The position numbers were made by a program, and so were the translations under genes. Under the pieces are notes generated by a model, which was given only the letters and a program-made list of their open reading frames with translations, searched no databases and had not been told where the DNA came from. A DNA stretch of 64,000 nucleotides from Alphaproteobacteria bacterium (GTDB lineage: Bacteria; Pseudomonadota; Alphaproteobacteria; Reyranellales; Reyranellaceae), in contig JAHBYP010000001.1 in assembly GCA_019635875.1 (NCBI GenBank), positions 434,001 through 498,000 of the forward strand, written 5' to 3'. This document shows positions 49,587-60,013 of the stretch, one piece after another. Each line of letters starts with the position of its first letter. Within the stretch, counting starts at the first letter, position 1.

Positions 49587-50489
49587 ATGATAGATCTGCC
49601 CAGCCCGCGCCAGCTGCGCTACCTCGTGGCCATCGCCGATGCCGGCGGCTTTGGCCGCGCCGCGCAGCGCTGCAACGTCACCCAGTCGACGCTCAGCGCC
49701 GGCATCAAGGAGCTCGAGGCGACGCTCGGTGCCACCCTGGTCGAGCGCAGCCGCAAGGGCTTGAGCTTCACGCCGGTGGGCGAGGTCGTGCTGGAGCGCG
49801 CGCGCCGCCTGCTGGCCGAGGCCGAGGACCTGGTCGAGCTCGCCAGGGGCAGCGGCGAGCCGCTGGTCGGCCCGCTGCGCGTGGGCGTGATCCCGACCGT
49901 GGCGCCCTATCTGCTGCCGAAGCTGCTGCCGCGGCTGCGCCGGCGATTTCCCAGGCTGCAGCCCTTCCTGGTCGAGGAGCGCACCGCCGCGCTGGTCGAG
50001 CAGCTCGAGGGCGGCGCGGTCGATGTCGCGCTGCTGGCCTTTCCCTATGACCTGCCGCGGCTCGCCGCTTTCGACTGCTTCGAGGACCGCTTCGTCTTCG
50101 CGGCGCCCAAGGACCATCCGCTGCTGGCGGCGCGCACCGTCAACCTCGCCGACCTCTCGGGCGAGACGGTGCTGCTGCTCGCAGAAGGTCACTGCCTGCG
50201 CGAGCACGCGCTGTCGGTCTGCCGCTTCGATGCGCGCGACCAGGCGCGGGCGGTCGAGGCCACCAGCCTTTCGACTCTGATCCAGATGGTCGATTCGGGA
50301 TTGGGCGTCACCTTGCTGCCCAGGCTCGCGGTCGATGCGGGCGCGCTGCGCGGCACGCGCATCGAGACGCGGCCGGTGGCCGATCGCGATGCGCTCAGGC
50401 GCATCGGCCTCGCCTGGCGGCCGAGCTCGGCGCGCGCCGCGCATTACCGCCTGCTGGGCGAGGCGATCCGCGACGTGGTCGCGAAGTAG
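49587..50489 (+). CDS. oxyR: Hydrogen-peroxide sensor OxyR (LysR family)
   Basis: A 300-residue LysR regulator with the winged helix-turn-helix at about residues 6-60 (AAQRCNVTQSTLSAGIKELE). The substrate domain carries LAEGHCLREHALSVC (about 200-214), whose two Cys are spaced exactly as the peroxide-sensing Cys199 and Cys208 of E. coli OxyR. It should activate ahpCD and katG on oxidation. It is transcribed away from ahpC and shares its promoter region. The context leaves little doubt about identity. Confidence 0.94.
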   Translation: MIDLPSPRQLRYLVAIADAGGFGRAAQRCNVTQSTLSAGIKELEATLGATLVERSRKGLSFTPVGEVVLERARRLLAEAEDLVELARGSGEPLVGPLRVGVIPTVAPYLLPKLLPRLRRRFPRLQPFLVEERTAALVEQLEGGAVDVALLAFPYDLPRLAAFDCFEDRFVFAAPKDHPLLAARTVNLADLSGETVLLLAEGHCLREHALSVCRFDARDQARAVEATSLSTLIQMVDSGLGVTLLPRLAVDAGALRGTRIETRPVADRDALRRIGLAWRPSSARAAHYRLLGEAIRDVVAK

Positions 50490-50502
50490 TCAGCCGGGCA
50501 TC

Positions 50503-50572
50503 CTGTCATGCCGAGCGCAGCGAGGGATCCAGGCTTGGACGCATAGATCCCTCGCTGCGCTCGGCATGACAG
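50503..50572. repeat. Palindromic repeat, family 1, copy 6 (compensated)
   Basis: A 70-base inverted repeat with perfect 27-base arms, between convergent oxyR and the paiB-like gene, 13 bases after the first stop. The left arm reads CTGTCATGCCGAG and the right arm CTCGGCATGACAG, where other copies have CATCCCGAG and CTCGGGATG. Both arms changed together so the pair is kept. Confidence 0.9.
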
Positions 50573-50578
50573 CGAGGA

Positions 50579-51211
50579 TCAGTCGCGCGCGTCGGCGGCC
50601 TTGCGCATGAGCTCGCCGATCGCGGCGTTGCCCGTACCGCCCAGTGCCAGCAGCGCCTCGGCGGCGCCGCGCTGATCGGCCGGGGTGCGGTTCTGGCCGA
50701 TCTTGGATTTCGCCTCGAAGCGCGCCACCGGCATGGTGAAGGCGACAATGCCTTTCACCATGCCCAGCGCCTTGCCCGGCGTCATCTTGTCGATGGTCCA
50801 CGGCCTGGGCAGTGCCGCCTCGAAGAAGGCCGAGAGCTTGACCACGACATCGAGCGCAGCATTGTCGTCGGTGACGATGACGGGCGTGCCGTGCGCGTGC
50901 ACCGCCTGGTAGTTCCAGGTCGGCACCATGTCGGCCGATGTGTACCAGTTGGGCGAGATATAGGCGTTGGCGCCACCGAAGATCGCGATGGTCGGCGCCT
51001 TGCCGAACAGTCTCCAGTGCGGGTTGGGGCGCGCGACATGGCCGACCAGATGGCCGTTGGCGCTGCCGTCCTCAACATGGATCAGCGGCAGGTGGGTGAC
51101 GTAGGGCACGCCGTCCTCGCCGGTGCTGACCAGGGCCGCGAAGGGATGCGCGCGGATGATGCCACGGATGGCGGCGGCGTCGGTCAGGTCGAACAGCGGC
51201 GGGGCATACAT
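50579..51211 (-). CDS. FMN-binding negative regulator-like protein (PaiB family)
   Basis: A 210-residue split-barrel flavin-binding protein. It starts MYAPPLFDLTDAAAIRGII and has the family blocks HLVGHVARPNPHWR (about residues 54-67), ANAYISPNWYTS (about 80-91) and PTWNYQAVHAHG (about 97-108). In Bacillus, PaiB is a repressor of degradative enzyme genes, but many relatives are probably flavin or pyridoxamine-phosphate-oxidase-type enzymes. No paiA acetyltransferase is adjacent. A perfect AAAGGAGG site precedes the ATG. Confidence 0.85.
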   Translation of the reverse strand: MYAPPLFDLTDAAAIRGIIRAHPFAALVSTGEDGVPYVTHLPLIHVEDGSANGHLVGHVARPNPHWRLFGKAPTIAIFGGANAYISPNWYTSADMVPTWNYQAVHAHGTPVIVTDDNAALDVVVKLSAFFEAALPRPWTIDKMTPGKALGMVKGIVAFTMPVARFEAKSKIGQNRTPADQRGAAEALLALGGTGNAAIGELMRKAADARD

Positions 51212-51356
51212 GCGCGGGCCTCCTTTCAGGCGGGGCGCTCTCTAGGGCCGCTCGCCGGCGGCGGCAAGGCTCGCTCCGCCCTGCGGGACAAGATAATTGT
51301 GCCGCAACCCGCGCGCGCTCTACTGTCGATGCGTGATCCGAGAGGAGGAGGCAAGC

Positions 51357-52028
51357 ATGGGTGAATCGATCGCGCTGAAGCCGGCCGACGGCGCGGCGGT
51401 GGGCGGCTATCTGGCGAAGCCCGCGGGCACGCCGAAGGGCCACGTCATCGTCGTGATGGAGATCTTCGGCGTCAACAATCACATCCGCAACGTCGTCGAC
51501 CGCCTGGCCGCCGACGGTTACGTCGCGCTGGCGCCGCAGTTCTTCGATCGGCTGGGGCCGAAGATCGAGCTCGGCTACACGCCCGAGACCATCCAGCAGG
51601 GCATCAAGCACGTCACCGCGCTGGGCTTCGACAAGGCGCTGGCCGACGTGCAGGCCGGCGTCGATGCGCTGAAGGCCGGCGGTGCGAAGAAGGTCGGCAT
51701 CACCGGCTTCTGCTGGGGCGGCACGATCACCTGGCTGAGCGCCTGCCGGCTGAACATGGACGCGGCGGTCGGCTATTACGGCGGCGGCATCCACGGCGCG
51801 CGCGGCGAGACGCCCAAATGCCCGACCATGCTGCATTTCGGCGACAAGGACGCGCATATCCCGATGACGCACGTCAACGAGGTGCGCCAGCTGCATCCCG
51901 GCGTCATCGTCTACGACTACCCGGCCGACCACGGCTTCCACTGCGACGAGCGCGCCAGCTTCGACGCCACCGCCTCCAAGCTCGCCTACGGCCGCACGCT
52001 GGAGTTCTTCGCCAAGCACCTGGCGTAG
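51357..52028 (+). CDS. Dienelactone hydrolase family protein
   Basis: A 223-residue alpha/beta hydrolase. The catalytic Cys lies in GITGFCWGGTITW (about residues 117-129), with Asp in FGDKDAHIP near 164 and His in DYPADHGFHCDERAS near 195. The Glu of VVMEIFGVNN near 36 polarises the nucleophile in this family. The start MGESIALKPADG follows GAGGAGG. It could cleave dienelactones or act as a carboxymethylenebutenolidase, but no aromatic degradation genes are nearby. A bidirectional terminator follows at 52062. Confidence 0.88.
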   Translation: MGESIALKPADGAAVGGYLAKPAGTPKGHVIVVMEIFGVNNHIRNVVDRLAADGYVALAPQFFDRLGPKIELGYTPETIQQGIKHVTALGFDKALADVQAGVDALKAGGAKKVGITGFCWGGTITWLSACRLNMDAAVGYYGGGIHGARGETPKCPTMLHFGDKDAHIPMTHVNEVRQLHPGVIVYDYPADHGFHCDERASFDATASKLAYGRTLEFFAKHLA

Positions 52029-52061
52029 CGAGGACGCACGCCGGCGCTCCCAAAGACATGA

Positions 52062-52087
52062 AAAGGCCGCCCGGTTGGGCGGCCTTT
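52062..52087. terminator. Bidirectional rho-independent terminator
   Basis: AAAGGCCGCCC and GGGCGGCCTTT form 11 perfect pairs around a GGTT loop. The A-run on one side and T-run on the other make it functional in both directions. It lies between the convergent hydrolase and cytochrome c1 genes, 34 and 23 bases from their stops. Confidence 0.88.
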
Positions 52088-52109
52088 GATGCTGGAAGAC
52101 CAAAGACGC

Positions 52110-52919
52110 TCAATGCGCGTCGGCCCAGACCTTGCGCTTCACGGCGTAGAACAGGCCGGAGAGGATCAGCAGGAAGAGGACCGCCTTCACGCCGGTCCGC
52201 TTGCGCTCCTCCATCTTGGGCTCCGAGGCCCAGGCGAGGAAATGCACGAGGTCCTTGGCGAGCTGCGGCAGGTCGTTCTTGATGCCGTCCTTGGTGGCTT
52301 CCTCGTTGTAGGTGATCTGCTCGTCGTTGAGCGGCTTCACCATGGCGATCTGGTGGCCAGGGAAGAACCTGTTGAACTGCATGTTGGGCTGCAGCTTGAA
52401 GTCGGCCGGCAGCCCCATCTCCTTCTTCTGCGCGTCGGTCAGCTTGTCGAACTCCTCGTAGCCCTGCAGCAGGGAGTAGAGATAGCGCGCGCCGTCGATC
52501 CGCGCCTTGACGATCAGGCTGAGGTCGGGCGGATAGGCGCCGTTGTTGGCGGCGCGCGCCGCGGCCTCGTTGGCGAACGGCGCCTTGAACCGGTCGGCCG
52601 GCCGACCCGGACGCTCGACCATCTCGCCGACGTCGTTGAGGTCGCGGATCTGCACGTCGGCGGCGATCGCCTTGACCGCCGCCTCCGAAAGGCCGATGTC
52701 CTGCAGGTTGCGGTAGGCGACCAGCGACAGCGAATGGCACGCCGCGCAGACGTCCTTGTAGACCTGGAAGCCGCGCTGCACGGCCTTGTAGTCGTAGGTG
52801 CCGAACGGCCCCTCGAAGCTGAACTTGGTGTCGAGCAGCTTGACCTTCGGGCTTTCGGCGAAGGCCGGGGCGCTCAGCGCGGCGAGGGCCACGGCGACCG
52901 TGGCGAGAAGCGTACGCAT
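52110..52919 (-). CDS. petC: Ubiquinol-cytochrome c reductase, cytochrome c1
   Basis: Haem c1 subunit of the bc1 complex, 269 residues. It has a signal peptide (MRTLLATVAVALAALSAPAFA), the haem motif VCAACHSLS (about residues 53-61), a Met ligand region, and a C-terminal membrane anchor (VKAVLFLLILSGLFYAVKRK, about 245-264). It passes electrons from the Rieske centre to soluble or anchored cytochrome c. It is last in petA-petB-petC, 11 bases after petB. Unlike some alphaproteobacteria, cytochromes b and c1 are separate genes here. Confidence 0.95.
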   Translation of the reverse strand: MRTLLATVAVALAALSAPAFAESPKVKLLDTKFSFEGPFGTYDYKAVQRGFQVYKDVCAACHSLSLVAYRNLQDIGLSEAAVKAIAADVQIRDLNDVGEMVERPGRPADRFKAPFANEAAARAANNGAYPPDLSLIVKARIDGARYLYSLLQGYEEFDKLTDAQKKEMGLPADFKLQPNMQFNRFFPGHQIAMVKPLNDEQITYNEEATKDGIKNDLPQLAKDLVHFLAWASEPKMEERKRTGVKAVLFLLILSGLFYAVKRKVWADAH

Positions 52920-52930
52920 CTTTCGGCCCC

Positions 52931-54166
52931 CTAGCTCGCGCTCTTCTTCAGCACCGATTCGGCGATGCTGTTGGGCAACGGCAACGGTCTCTCCAGCTTG
53001 CCGAGCACGGGCAGCAGGACCAGGAAGTGGAAGAAGTAGTACAGCGTCGCCACGCGCGAGAGCGGCACGAAGTAGCCCTCCGGCGGATTGGCGCCGCAAT
53101 AGCCGAGCACGATGCAGTCGACCACCAGCACCCAGAAGAACCACTTGTAGACCGGGCGGAATCGCGCCGAGCGCACGCGCGCGGTGTCGAGCCAGGGCAG
53201 GAGGAACAGCACGCCGATGGCGCCGAACATCGCCACCACGCCGCCCAGCTTGTCGGGGATGGCGCGCAGGATGGCGTAGAACGGCAGGAAGTACCATTCC
53301 GGCACGATGTGCGGCGGCGTCACCAGCGGGTTGGCCTTGATGTAGTTGTCCGGCTCGCCGAAGAAATCCGGCGCGAAGAACACGAAGACCGCGAAGATGG
53401 TCAGGAACACGACCAGCGCGAAGCCGTCCTTGGTGACGTAGTAGGGGCTGAACGGCAGCGTGTCCTGCGGGCCCTTCGGATCGATGCCGATCGGGTTGTT
53501 CGAGCCGGCCACGTGCATCGCCGCGATGTGCAGGACGACCACGGCGACGATCACGAACGGCAGCAGGTAGTGCAGCGAGAAGAAGCGGTTCAGCGTCGGG
53601 TTGTCGACCGAGAAGCCGCCCCACAGGAAGGTGACGATGTCCGGACCGATCACCGGGATGGCCGAGAACAGGTTGGTGATGACGGTGGCGCCCCAGAAGC
53701 TCATCTGGCCCCACGGCAGCACGTAGCCCATGAACGCCGTGGCCATCATCAGCAGCAGGATGACGACGCCCAGGATCCACAAGAGTTCGCGCGGGTTCTT
53801 GTACGAGCCGTAGTACATGCCGCGGAAGATGTGGATGAAGACGGCGATGAAGAAGAACGACGCGCCGTTCATGTGCAGGTATTGCACCAGCCAGCCGTGG
53901 TTCACGTCGCGATGGATGCGCTGCACCGAATCGTGCGCGAAGTCGACATGCGGCGTGTAGTTCATCGCCAGCACGATGCCGGTGACGATCATGATGATCA
54001 GCATGACCATCGCGATGCCGCCGAAGCTCCACCAGTAATTGAAGTTCCGCGGCGTCGGGAAGACGCCGTACTCGTGGTGCATGAAGGTGAAGATCGGCAG
54101 CCGCCTGTCGATCCAGCGGACGATGCCGTTGCTGAAAGCCGGGGGGCCGCCCTGCGTCGAGGCCAT
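52931..54166 (-). CDS. petB: Ubiquinol-cytochrome c reductase, cytochrome b
   Basis: Membrane core of the bc1 complex, 411 residues, with eight hydrophobic helices. The two His pairs that hold hemes bL and bH are in helix II (around [19 protein letters not shown]) and helix IV (around [20 protein letters not shown]). The Qo-site motif PEWY is in [20 protein letters not shown] near residue 285. It contributes both quinone sites. The gene starts 19 bases after petA and is followed closely by petC. Confidence 0.97.
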   Translation of the reverse strand: MASTQGGPPAFSNGIVRWIDRRLPIFTFMHHEYGVFPTPRNFNYWWSFGGIAMVMLIIMIVTGIVLAMNYTPHVDFAHDSVQRIHRDVNHGWLVQYLHMNGASFFFIAVFIHIFRGMYYGSYKNPRELLWILGVVILLLMMATAFMGYVLPWGQMSFWGATVITNLFSAIPVIGPDIVTFLWGGFSVDNPTLNRFFSLHYLLPFVIVAVVVLHIAAMHVAGSNNPIGIDPKGPQDTLPFSPYYVTKDGFALVVFLTIFAVFVFFAPDFFGEPDNYIKANPLVTPPHIVPEWYFLPFYAILRAIPDKLGGVVAMFGAIGVLFLLPWLDTARVRSARFRPVYKWFFWVLVVDCIVLGYCGANPPEGYFVPLSRVATLYYFFHFLVLLPVLGKLERPLPLPNSIAESVLKKSAS

Positions 54167-54185
54167 GACTCTGTTCCCTTCCCGC

Positions 54186-54758
54186 TCAGCCGATCTTCAG
54201 GACGTCGCCGTCGAGGAAGCTGTACTCCGGCACCTCGAGGTTCTTCGGCGCGGGTCCCTTGCGGATGCGTCCCGACGTGTCGTAGTGCGAGCCGTGGCAG
54301 GGGCAGAACCAGCCGCCGTACTCGCCGCGCTCGGAGCCGACCTGCTGGCCGCCCGGCACGCAGCCCAGATGCGTGCAGACGCCGACCAGCACCAGCCACT
54401 CCGCCTTGTCCTTCTTGACACGCTTGGCGTCGGGCTCGGGATCGGGCAGCGCCGCCTTGTCGTCGGCCTGCGCCTTGGCGATCTCCTCCGGCGTGCGGCG
54501 GCGGATGAAGACCGGCTTGCCGCGCCACTTCACGGTGATGCTCTGGCCGACCTCGATGCCCTGGAGCGACAGCTCGATCGAGGCCAGCGCCAGGGTATCG
54601 GCGGCGGGGTTCAGGTTGTTGATCAGCGGCCAGGTCGCGGCGATCGCGCCGACCGCGCCCGTCGCCGCCGTGGCGACATAGAGAAAGTCACGGCGCGTCA
54701 CGGCTTCGCCATGCCCGGCGTGCCCGCCGAGCGACGCGGTCTTGTTGGATGTCGCCAT
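54186..54758 (-). CDS. petA: Ubiquinol-cytochrome c reductase, Rieske iron-sulfur subunit
   Basis: A 190-residue Rieske protein. An uncleaved Tat-type N-terminus ([20 protein letters not shown], about residues 20-39) leads to the cluster domain with CTHLGC (about 131-136) and [12 protein letters not shown] (about 152-163). These supply the two Cys and two His ligands plus the disulfide Cys. It is the first gene of petABC. A weak promoter-like pair (TTGAAC with CTTCAT 16 bases on, minus strand, about 54837-54810) precedes it. The 236 bases up to trmL hold no gene. Confidence 0.96.
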   Translation of the reverse strand: MATSNKTASLGGHAGHGEAVTRRDFLYVATAATGAVGAIAATWPLINNLNPAADTLALASIELSLQGIEVGQSITVKWRGKPVFIRRRTPEEIAKAQADDKAALPDPEPDAKRVKKDKAEWLVLVGVCTHLGCVPGGQQVGSERGEYGGWFCPCHGSHYDTSGRIRKGPAPKNLEVPEYSFLDGDVLKIG

Positions 54759-54994
54759 CGAAAACGCCCCCAGAGACGGGCGATTGGCTCGCCCGGAAAA
54801 CGCGGCACAATGAAGCGGAAAGCCCCTAGCGGTTCAAGGCTTTAATGCCCGTTCCAGCATGCGGCTTCCATTCTCTGTGACAGGATGACGCACAATTCAT
54901 CCGGCGGCGCGAGGATAGGAGGACGCGAACCACCGGGCCAAGGTGCCGCGTTGTCGCTGCGGCACCGCCGCGAGCCTTCATCTTTCGACCTGCG

Positions 54995-55453
54995 ATGCGC
55001 CTCGCCCTCTACCAGCCCGACATCGCCCAGAACGCCGGCACCATCCTGCGGCTGGCCGCCTGCTTCGGCGTCGCCGTCGACGTCATCGAGCCGTGCGGCT
55101 TCGCCTTCGACGAGCGCCGCTTCCGTCGCGCCGGCATGGACTATCTCGATCGCGTCGATCTGCGCCGCCACAGCTCGTGGGCGGCCTTCGCGCTCGAGCC
55201 GCGGCCGGGCCGGCTGGTGCTGCTGACGACGCGCGCCGATGTCGCCCACACCGCCTTCGCCTTTCATGCCGACGACACGCTGATGGTCGGCCAGGAGGGC
55301 GCCGGCGTTCCCGAGGAGATCCACGGCGCCGCCGACGCGCGCGTCCGCGTGCCGATGGCCGCCGGCATGCGCTCGCTCAATGTCGCGCTCGCGGCCGCCG
55401 TGGTATTGGGCGAGGCATTGCGACAGACCGACGGCTTCCCGCATCCGACATGA
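54995..55453 (+). CDS. trmL: tRNA (cytidine/uridine-34-2'-O)-methyltransferase
   Basis: SPOUT-class methyltransferase of 152 residues that methylates the wobble position of tRNA-Leu. The N-terminus [20 protein letters not shown] is typical. The knotted AdoMet site is in [15 protein letters not shown] (about residues 93-107) and the following [18 protein letters not shown]. It ends with an ATGA overlap with hemF, so the pair is coupled. Divergent from petA. Confidence 0.93.
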   Translation: MRLALYQPDIAQNAGTILRLAACFGVAVDVIEPCGFAFDERRFRRAGMDYLDRVDLRRHSSWAAFALEPRPGRLVLLTTRADVAHTAFAFHADDTLMVGQEGAGVPEEIHGAADARVRVPMAAGMRSLNVALAAAVVLGEALRQTDGFPHPT

Positions 55454-56370
55454 CGACAGCCAGCAGCCAGCCCGAACGCTCGCCCACGGCCACGCCCTCG
55501 CCGCTGGGCGACGACATCGAGCATCGCAAGGCGGCGGCGCGCGCCTGGTTCGAGCGGCTGCGCGATCGCATCTGCGCGGCCTTCGAGAGGATCGAGGACG
55601 AGCTCGCCGGCACGCATCGCGAGCTGCCGCCGGGCCGCTTCGAGCGCAAGACCTGGCAGCGCGCGGCCGAAGAAGGCGAGGCCGATCGCGGCGGCGGCGT
55701 GATGTCGGTGATGCGCGGGCGTGTGTTCGAGAAGGTCGGCGTCAACGTCTCCACCGTGCACGGCGAGTTCTCGAGCGACTTCCGCCAGCAGATCCCCGGC
55801 GCCTCCGGCGATCCGCGCTTCTGGGCCTCGGGCATATCGCTGGTGGCGCACATGCGCTCGCCGCGCGTGCCGGCGGTGCACATGAACACGCGCTTCATCG
55901 TCACCACCCGCGCCTGGTTCGGCGGCGGCGCCGACCTCACGCCGATGACGCCCACCGAGCAGGACACGCAGGCCTTCCACGGGGCGCTGCGCGTGGCCTG
56001 CGATCGCTTCGATGCGTCGTACTACGAGCGCTACAGGCGGTGGTGCGACGAGTACTTCTATCTGCCGCATCGCGGCGAGCCGCGCGGTGTCGGCGGCATC
56101 TTCTACGACTATCTCGACAGCGGCGACCGCGATCGCGACTTCGCCTTCACGCGCGCCGTCGGCGAGACTTTCCTCGACGTCTATCCCCGCATCGTTCGCG
56201 CGCACATGGACGAGCCCTGGACGGAAGCGGAGCGCGAGCACCAGCTGCGCCGCCGCGGGCGCTACGTCGAGTTCAACCTGCTCTACGACCGCGGCACCAG
56301 GTTCGGCCTGATGACCGGCGGCAATGTCGAGGCGATCCTCATGTCGCTGCCGCCGGAGGTCCACTGGTGA
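55450..56370 (+). CDS. hemF: Oxygen-dependent coproporphyrinogen III oxidase
   Basis: Aerobic haem synthesis step giving protoporphyrinogen IX, 306 residues. Family blocks: [19 protein letters not shown] (about residues 80-98), [13 protein letters not shown] near 140, [13 protein letters not shown] near 156 and [14 protein letters not shown] near 213. [20 protein letters not shown] is at the C-terminus. The extra N-terminal 20 residues are low-complexity. It starts within trmL (ATGA). The last 32 bases overlap a convergent gene. Confidence 0.95.
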   Translation: MTTASSQPERSPTATPSPLGDDIEHRKAAARAWFERLRDRICAAFERIEDELAGTHRELPPGRFERKTWQRAAEEGEADRGGGVMSVMRGRVFEKVGVNVSTVHGEFSSDFRQQIPGASGDPRFWASGISLVAHMRSPRVPAVHMNTRFIVTTRAWFGGGADLTPMTPTEQDTQAFHGALRVACDRFDASYYERYRRWCDEYFYLPHRGEPRGVGGIFYDYLDSGDRDRDFAFTRAVGETFLDVYPRIVRAHMDEPWTEAEREHQLRRRGRYVEFNLLYDRGTRFGLMTGGNVEAILMSLPPEVHW

Positions 56371-56758
56371 GCCGCCACGCGAGCACAGGTGGCAGCAGCA
56401 ACTGCGTCAGCGGCAGGATCGCCCAGATCGGTCCCTCGAGCAGGCGGTAGCGATCGATCAGGGTGGGCAGGGATTCGTCGAACGTCAGCCGTCCATAGGC
56501 GGCGTCGAGCAGCACGGTGGAGCTCGCCCACAGCACGCCGGCGACGATGCCCGCCGTCAGCGCCTGCGGCCCCCGCGTGCGGCGCGCGTGGATCAGCGCC
56601 AGCAGCCCGATATAGGGCAGGGGCACCAGCGTCTTGTAGGTGAGCGCCATGCGCGGTCCGAGCAGGGCGGCGATCAGCGTGTCGCCCAGCGCGTGGTTGG
56701 CGAGCAGCGCGACGGCCTGCGCCACGAACAGCGCGAAGATCAACCCGGGCCGGATCAT
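56339..56758 (-). CDS. Small integral membrane protein of unknown function
   Basis: A 139-residue protein with about four hydrophobic stretches (residues 5-22, 40-60, 66-85 and 108-128) and no motif that I recognise. The ATG at 56756-56758 overlaps the cca stop as TGATG, which supports the start and a shared transcript. The 3' end overlaps hemF by 32 bases. Support comes from coupling and hydrophobicity, not from a known family. Confidence 0.62.
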   Translation of the reverse strand: MIRPGLIFALFVAQAVALLANHALGDTLIAALLGPRMALTYKTLVPLPYIGLLALIHARRTRGPQALTAGIVAGVLWASSTVLLDAAYGRLTFDESLPTLIDRYRLLEGPIWAILPLTQLLLPPVLAWRLTSGPPAAAT

Positions 56759-57939
56759 CGTGCCGCGATCAGGCGCGCCAGCTCGGCGAGGCAGGCCTGG
56801 CGATCCGGCACGAAGTCGCGGGCGACCCACCAGGCCTCGACCGCGTCGATCAGCACGCCGACGTCGGGACCGGACCGGACGCCGGCGCGGATCACGTCGG
56901 CGCCGCCGATCGGCAGTTCCGGCACCGGCCAGTCGCGCGCCAGCCGATGTGCGGCCATGAGCTGCGCGTCGCTTGCCGCGCCGCGATCGAGCAGCAGCCG
57001 GTCGATGTAGAGCGCGCCGCCCAGCCGGTAGACCTGCTTGCGCACGATCGCCGCGTCGGTCGCGTCGATGACCGGCAAGGCCGCCAGCATCACCTGCAGG
57101 CGCACGCCCTGCTGCGTCGACAGCTTCAGGCGCTTGCCGAAGGCCGCCGCATCGGTGGCGGGATCGAGCAGGGCGGCCAGCCGGCGCAGGCCGTCGCCGG
57201 CGCCGACCAGGCGCTCGTTGGCGATCAGCGCCCGCAGCCGCGCCGTGCCCTGGTATTGCGGCAGCCAGTGATCGAAGGCGCCACACGTCGCCATTGCCTC
57301 GACGACATCGGCCGGATCGTCGGCGGCGAGCAGCCTCAGCAGCTCGGCGCGCACGCGCTCCGCCGACAGCCCGCGCAGCTTGCCGGCGTGGCGCCGGCAG
57401 GCGGCGAGGCCGTCGGGATCGAGCGGCGGCCTGCCGTACCAGGCATGGAAGCGGAAGAAGCGCATCACCCGCAGCACGTCCTCGGTGATCCGGGTGTCGG
57501 GATCGCCGACAAAGCGCACGCGATGCCTGGCGAGATCGTCGCGGCCGCCGAAATAGTCCCACAGCACACCCGACGCGTCGCAGGACATCGCGTTGATGGT
57601 GAAGTCGCGGCGCGCGGCATCCTCGCGCCAGTCGTCGGTGAAGGCGACGACGGCGCGGCGTCCGTCGGTCTCGACGTCGCGGCGCAGGGTCGTGATCTCG
57701 TAGGGGTGACGATCGACCACCGCCGTGACCGTTCCGTGCGCGATGCCGGTCGGCGCGACCTTGATCCCCGCCGCCCGCAGCGCGGCCGTCACATCCGTCG
57801 GTGGCCTGTCGACCGCGATGTCGAGATCGCCGGGCGCCATGCCCAGCAGCGCATTGCGCACGCAGCCGCCGACGAAGCGCGCGCCGATGCCGGCGGCCGA
57901 CAGCGCCGAAAGCAGGCGCGTCGTCGGCGCGTCGGTCAT
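56755..57939 (-). CDS. cca: CCA tRNA nucleotidyltransferase / poly(A) polymerase family
   Basis: Class II nucleotidyltransferase of 394 residues. The catalytic head has GGCVRNALLGMAPGDLDIAV (about residues 19-38, GGxVR and DxD), the RRDFTINAM motif near 113 and DDLARHRVRFVGDPDTRITE (about 130-149). It probably adds or repairs the 3' CCA of tRNAs. The family also includes poly(A) polymerases and CC- or A-adding enzymes that sequence alone does not separate. The start MTDAPTTRLL was chosen. Order with the DUF6111 and CoA pyrophosphatase genes is conserved in alphaproteobacteria. Confidence 0.9.
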   Translation of the reverse strand: MTDAPTTRLLSALSAAGIGARFVGGCVRNALLGMAPGDLDIAVDRPPTDVTAALRAAGIKVAPTGIAHGTVTAVVDRHPYEITTLRRDVETDGRRAVVAFTDDWREDAARRDFTINAMSCDASGVLWDYFGGRDDLARHRVRFVGDPDTRITEDVLRVMRFFRFHAWYGRPPLDPDGLAACRRHAGKLRGLSAERVRAELLRLLAADDPADVVEAMATCGAFDHWLPQYQGTARLRALIANERLVGAGDGLRRLAALLDPATDAAAFGKRLKLSTQQGVRLQVMLAALPVIDATDAAIVRKQVYRLGGALYIDRLLLDRGAASDAQLMAAHRLARDWPVPELPIGGADVIRAGVRSGPDVGVLIDAVEAWWVARDFVPDRQACLAELARLIAAR

Positions 57940-57974
57940 CCAGGGCTGCGGCGGGAGGCGATCGTGGGACGGCA

Positions 57975-58217
57975 CTAGCGTGTCGGCCCCAACAGGCCGC
58001 CCGGCGCGGAGGCATCGGTGAAGAAGTTGACGTAGAGCACGGCGATGATCACCAGGATCAGGCCGGCGATCGCCAGGTTGGTCCAGGGCAGCGCCTGCCA
58101 TTCGGGCAGCGTGCCGGCGAGCTTGCGCTCGCGCTTGATCTTCACCAGCCATGCCCAGAGGAAGAACGCGACGGTCGGCGCGATCAGCAGCCCGATGACG
58201 CTGAGCACGACGCGCAT
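57975..58217 (-). CDS. DUF6111 family small membrane protein
   Basis: An 80-residue protein with two membrane segments, MRVVLSVIGLLIAPTVAFFL (residues 1-20) and LAIAGLILVIIAVLYVNFF (about 48-66), joined by a basic loop (KIKRERK). It ends TDASAPGGLLGPTR. The family name rests on its size, topology and characteristic place between a CoA pyrophosphatase gene and cca. Function unknown. It starts 6 bases after the Nudix gene and so belongs to the same transcript. Confidence 0.7.
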   Translation of the reverse strand: MRVVLSVIGLLIAPTVAFFLWAWLVKIKRERKLAGTLPEWQALPWTNLAIAGLILVIIAVLYVNFFTDASAPGGLLGPTR

Positions 58218-58223
58218 GGGGCG

Positions 58224-58850
58224 TCAGCCCTCTTCAGCCAGGATGTGATAGAGATTCTTGATCATCCCCGCCGTCGCTCCCCAGACATAGCGCTCGCCGT
58301 AGGGCATGGCATAGTAGCGCCGTTCGCGGCCCTGCCAGGTGCGCGAATGGACGTGGTGATTGGCGGGATCGAGGAAGAAATCCAGCGGCACCTCGAAGAC
58401 GTCGGCGACCTCGCGCGGATCGGGCTTGAGCGTGAAAGCCGGCCGCACGAAGCCGATGATCGGCGTCACGGCGTAGCCGGTGCGCGTCACGTAGGTGTCG
58501 ATCGGCCCGACCACCTCGACGAAGCTGCGGTCGATGCCGACCTCCTCCTCGGTCTCGCGCAGCGCGGTGACCACGAGGCTGGTGTCCTCGGCCTGCCTGC
58601 GGCCGCCGGGGAAGGCGATCTGGCCGGCGTGGCTCGGCATGTCCTCGGTACGCTGGGTCAGCAGCACGCTCAGCACGCTGTCGCGGTCGACCAGAGGCAC
58701 GAGAACCGCGGCGGCGCGCAGCTGGGTGGGCGGCTGGTCGAGATCGTTGAGCGCGAAGTCGCTGCCGACATAGGGCGGCGGCACCAGCGCGCCCGACGCG
58801 ATGGCGTCCTGCCGCGCCGTCAGCTTCTGCACAATCTCCTCGCGCGTCAT
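58224..58850 (-). CDS. CoA pyrophosphatase (Nudix)
   Basis: A 208-residue Nudix hydrolase that splits CoA and its derivatives to 4'-phosphopantetheine and 3',5'-ADP. The CoA-specific segment LLTQRTEDMPSHAGQIAFPG (about residues 63-82) runs into the Nudix box, which ends in ALRETEEEVGI (about 96-106). The C-terminus WGATAGMIKNLYHIL is also typical. It heads a minus-strand unit with DUF6111, cca and a small membrane protein. It is divergent from the MoxR gene, with 112 bases between. Confidence 0.92.
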   Translation of the reverse strand: MTREEIVQKLTARQDAIASGALVPPPYVGSDFALNDLDQPPTQLRAAAVLVPLVDRDSVLSVLLTQRTEDMPSHAGQIAFPGGRRQAEDTSLVVTALRETEEEVGIDRSFVEVVGPIDTYVTRTGYAVTPIIGFVRPAFTLKPDPREVADVFEVPLDFFLDPANHHVHSRTWQGRERRYYAMPYGERYVWGATAGMIKNLYHILAEEG

Positions 58851-58962
58851 GCCTTGGCCTCGCCATATTCCAACGCTTGCGTCACCATGTCCGCGCGAAC
58901 GTTATTTGCCCTGCGGCGGCCGCTCTGGAATGCTGCCGCCGCAACCCTTGGGAGTTCATCCT

Positions 58963-59994
<1,032 letters not shown>

Positions 59995-60013
59995 GGAACC
60001 CATCTCCCCTCCG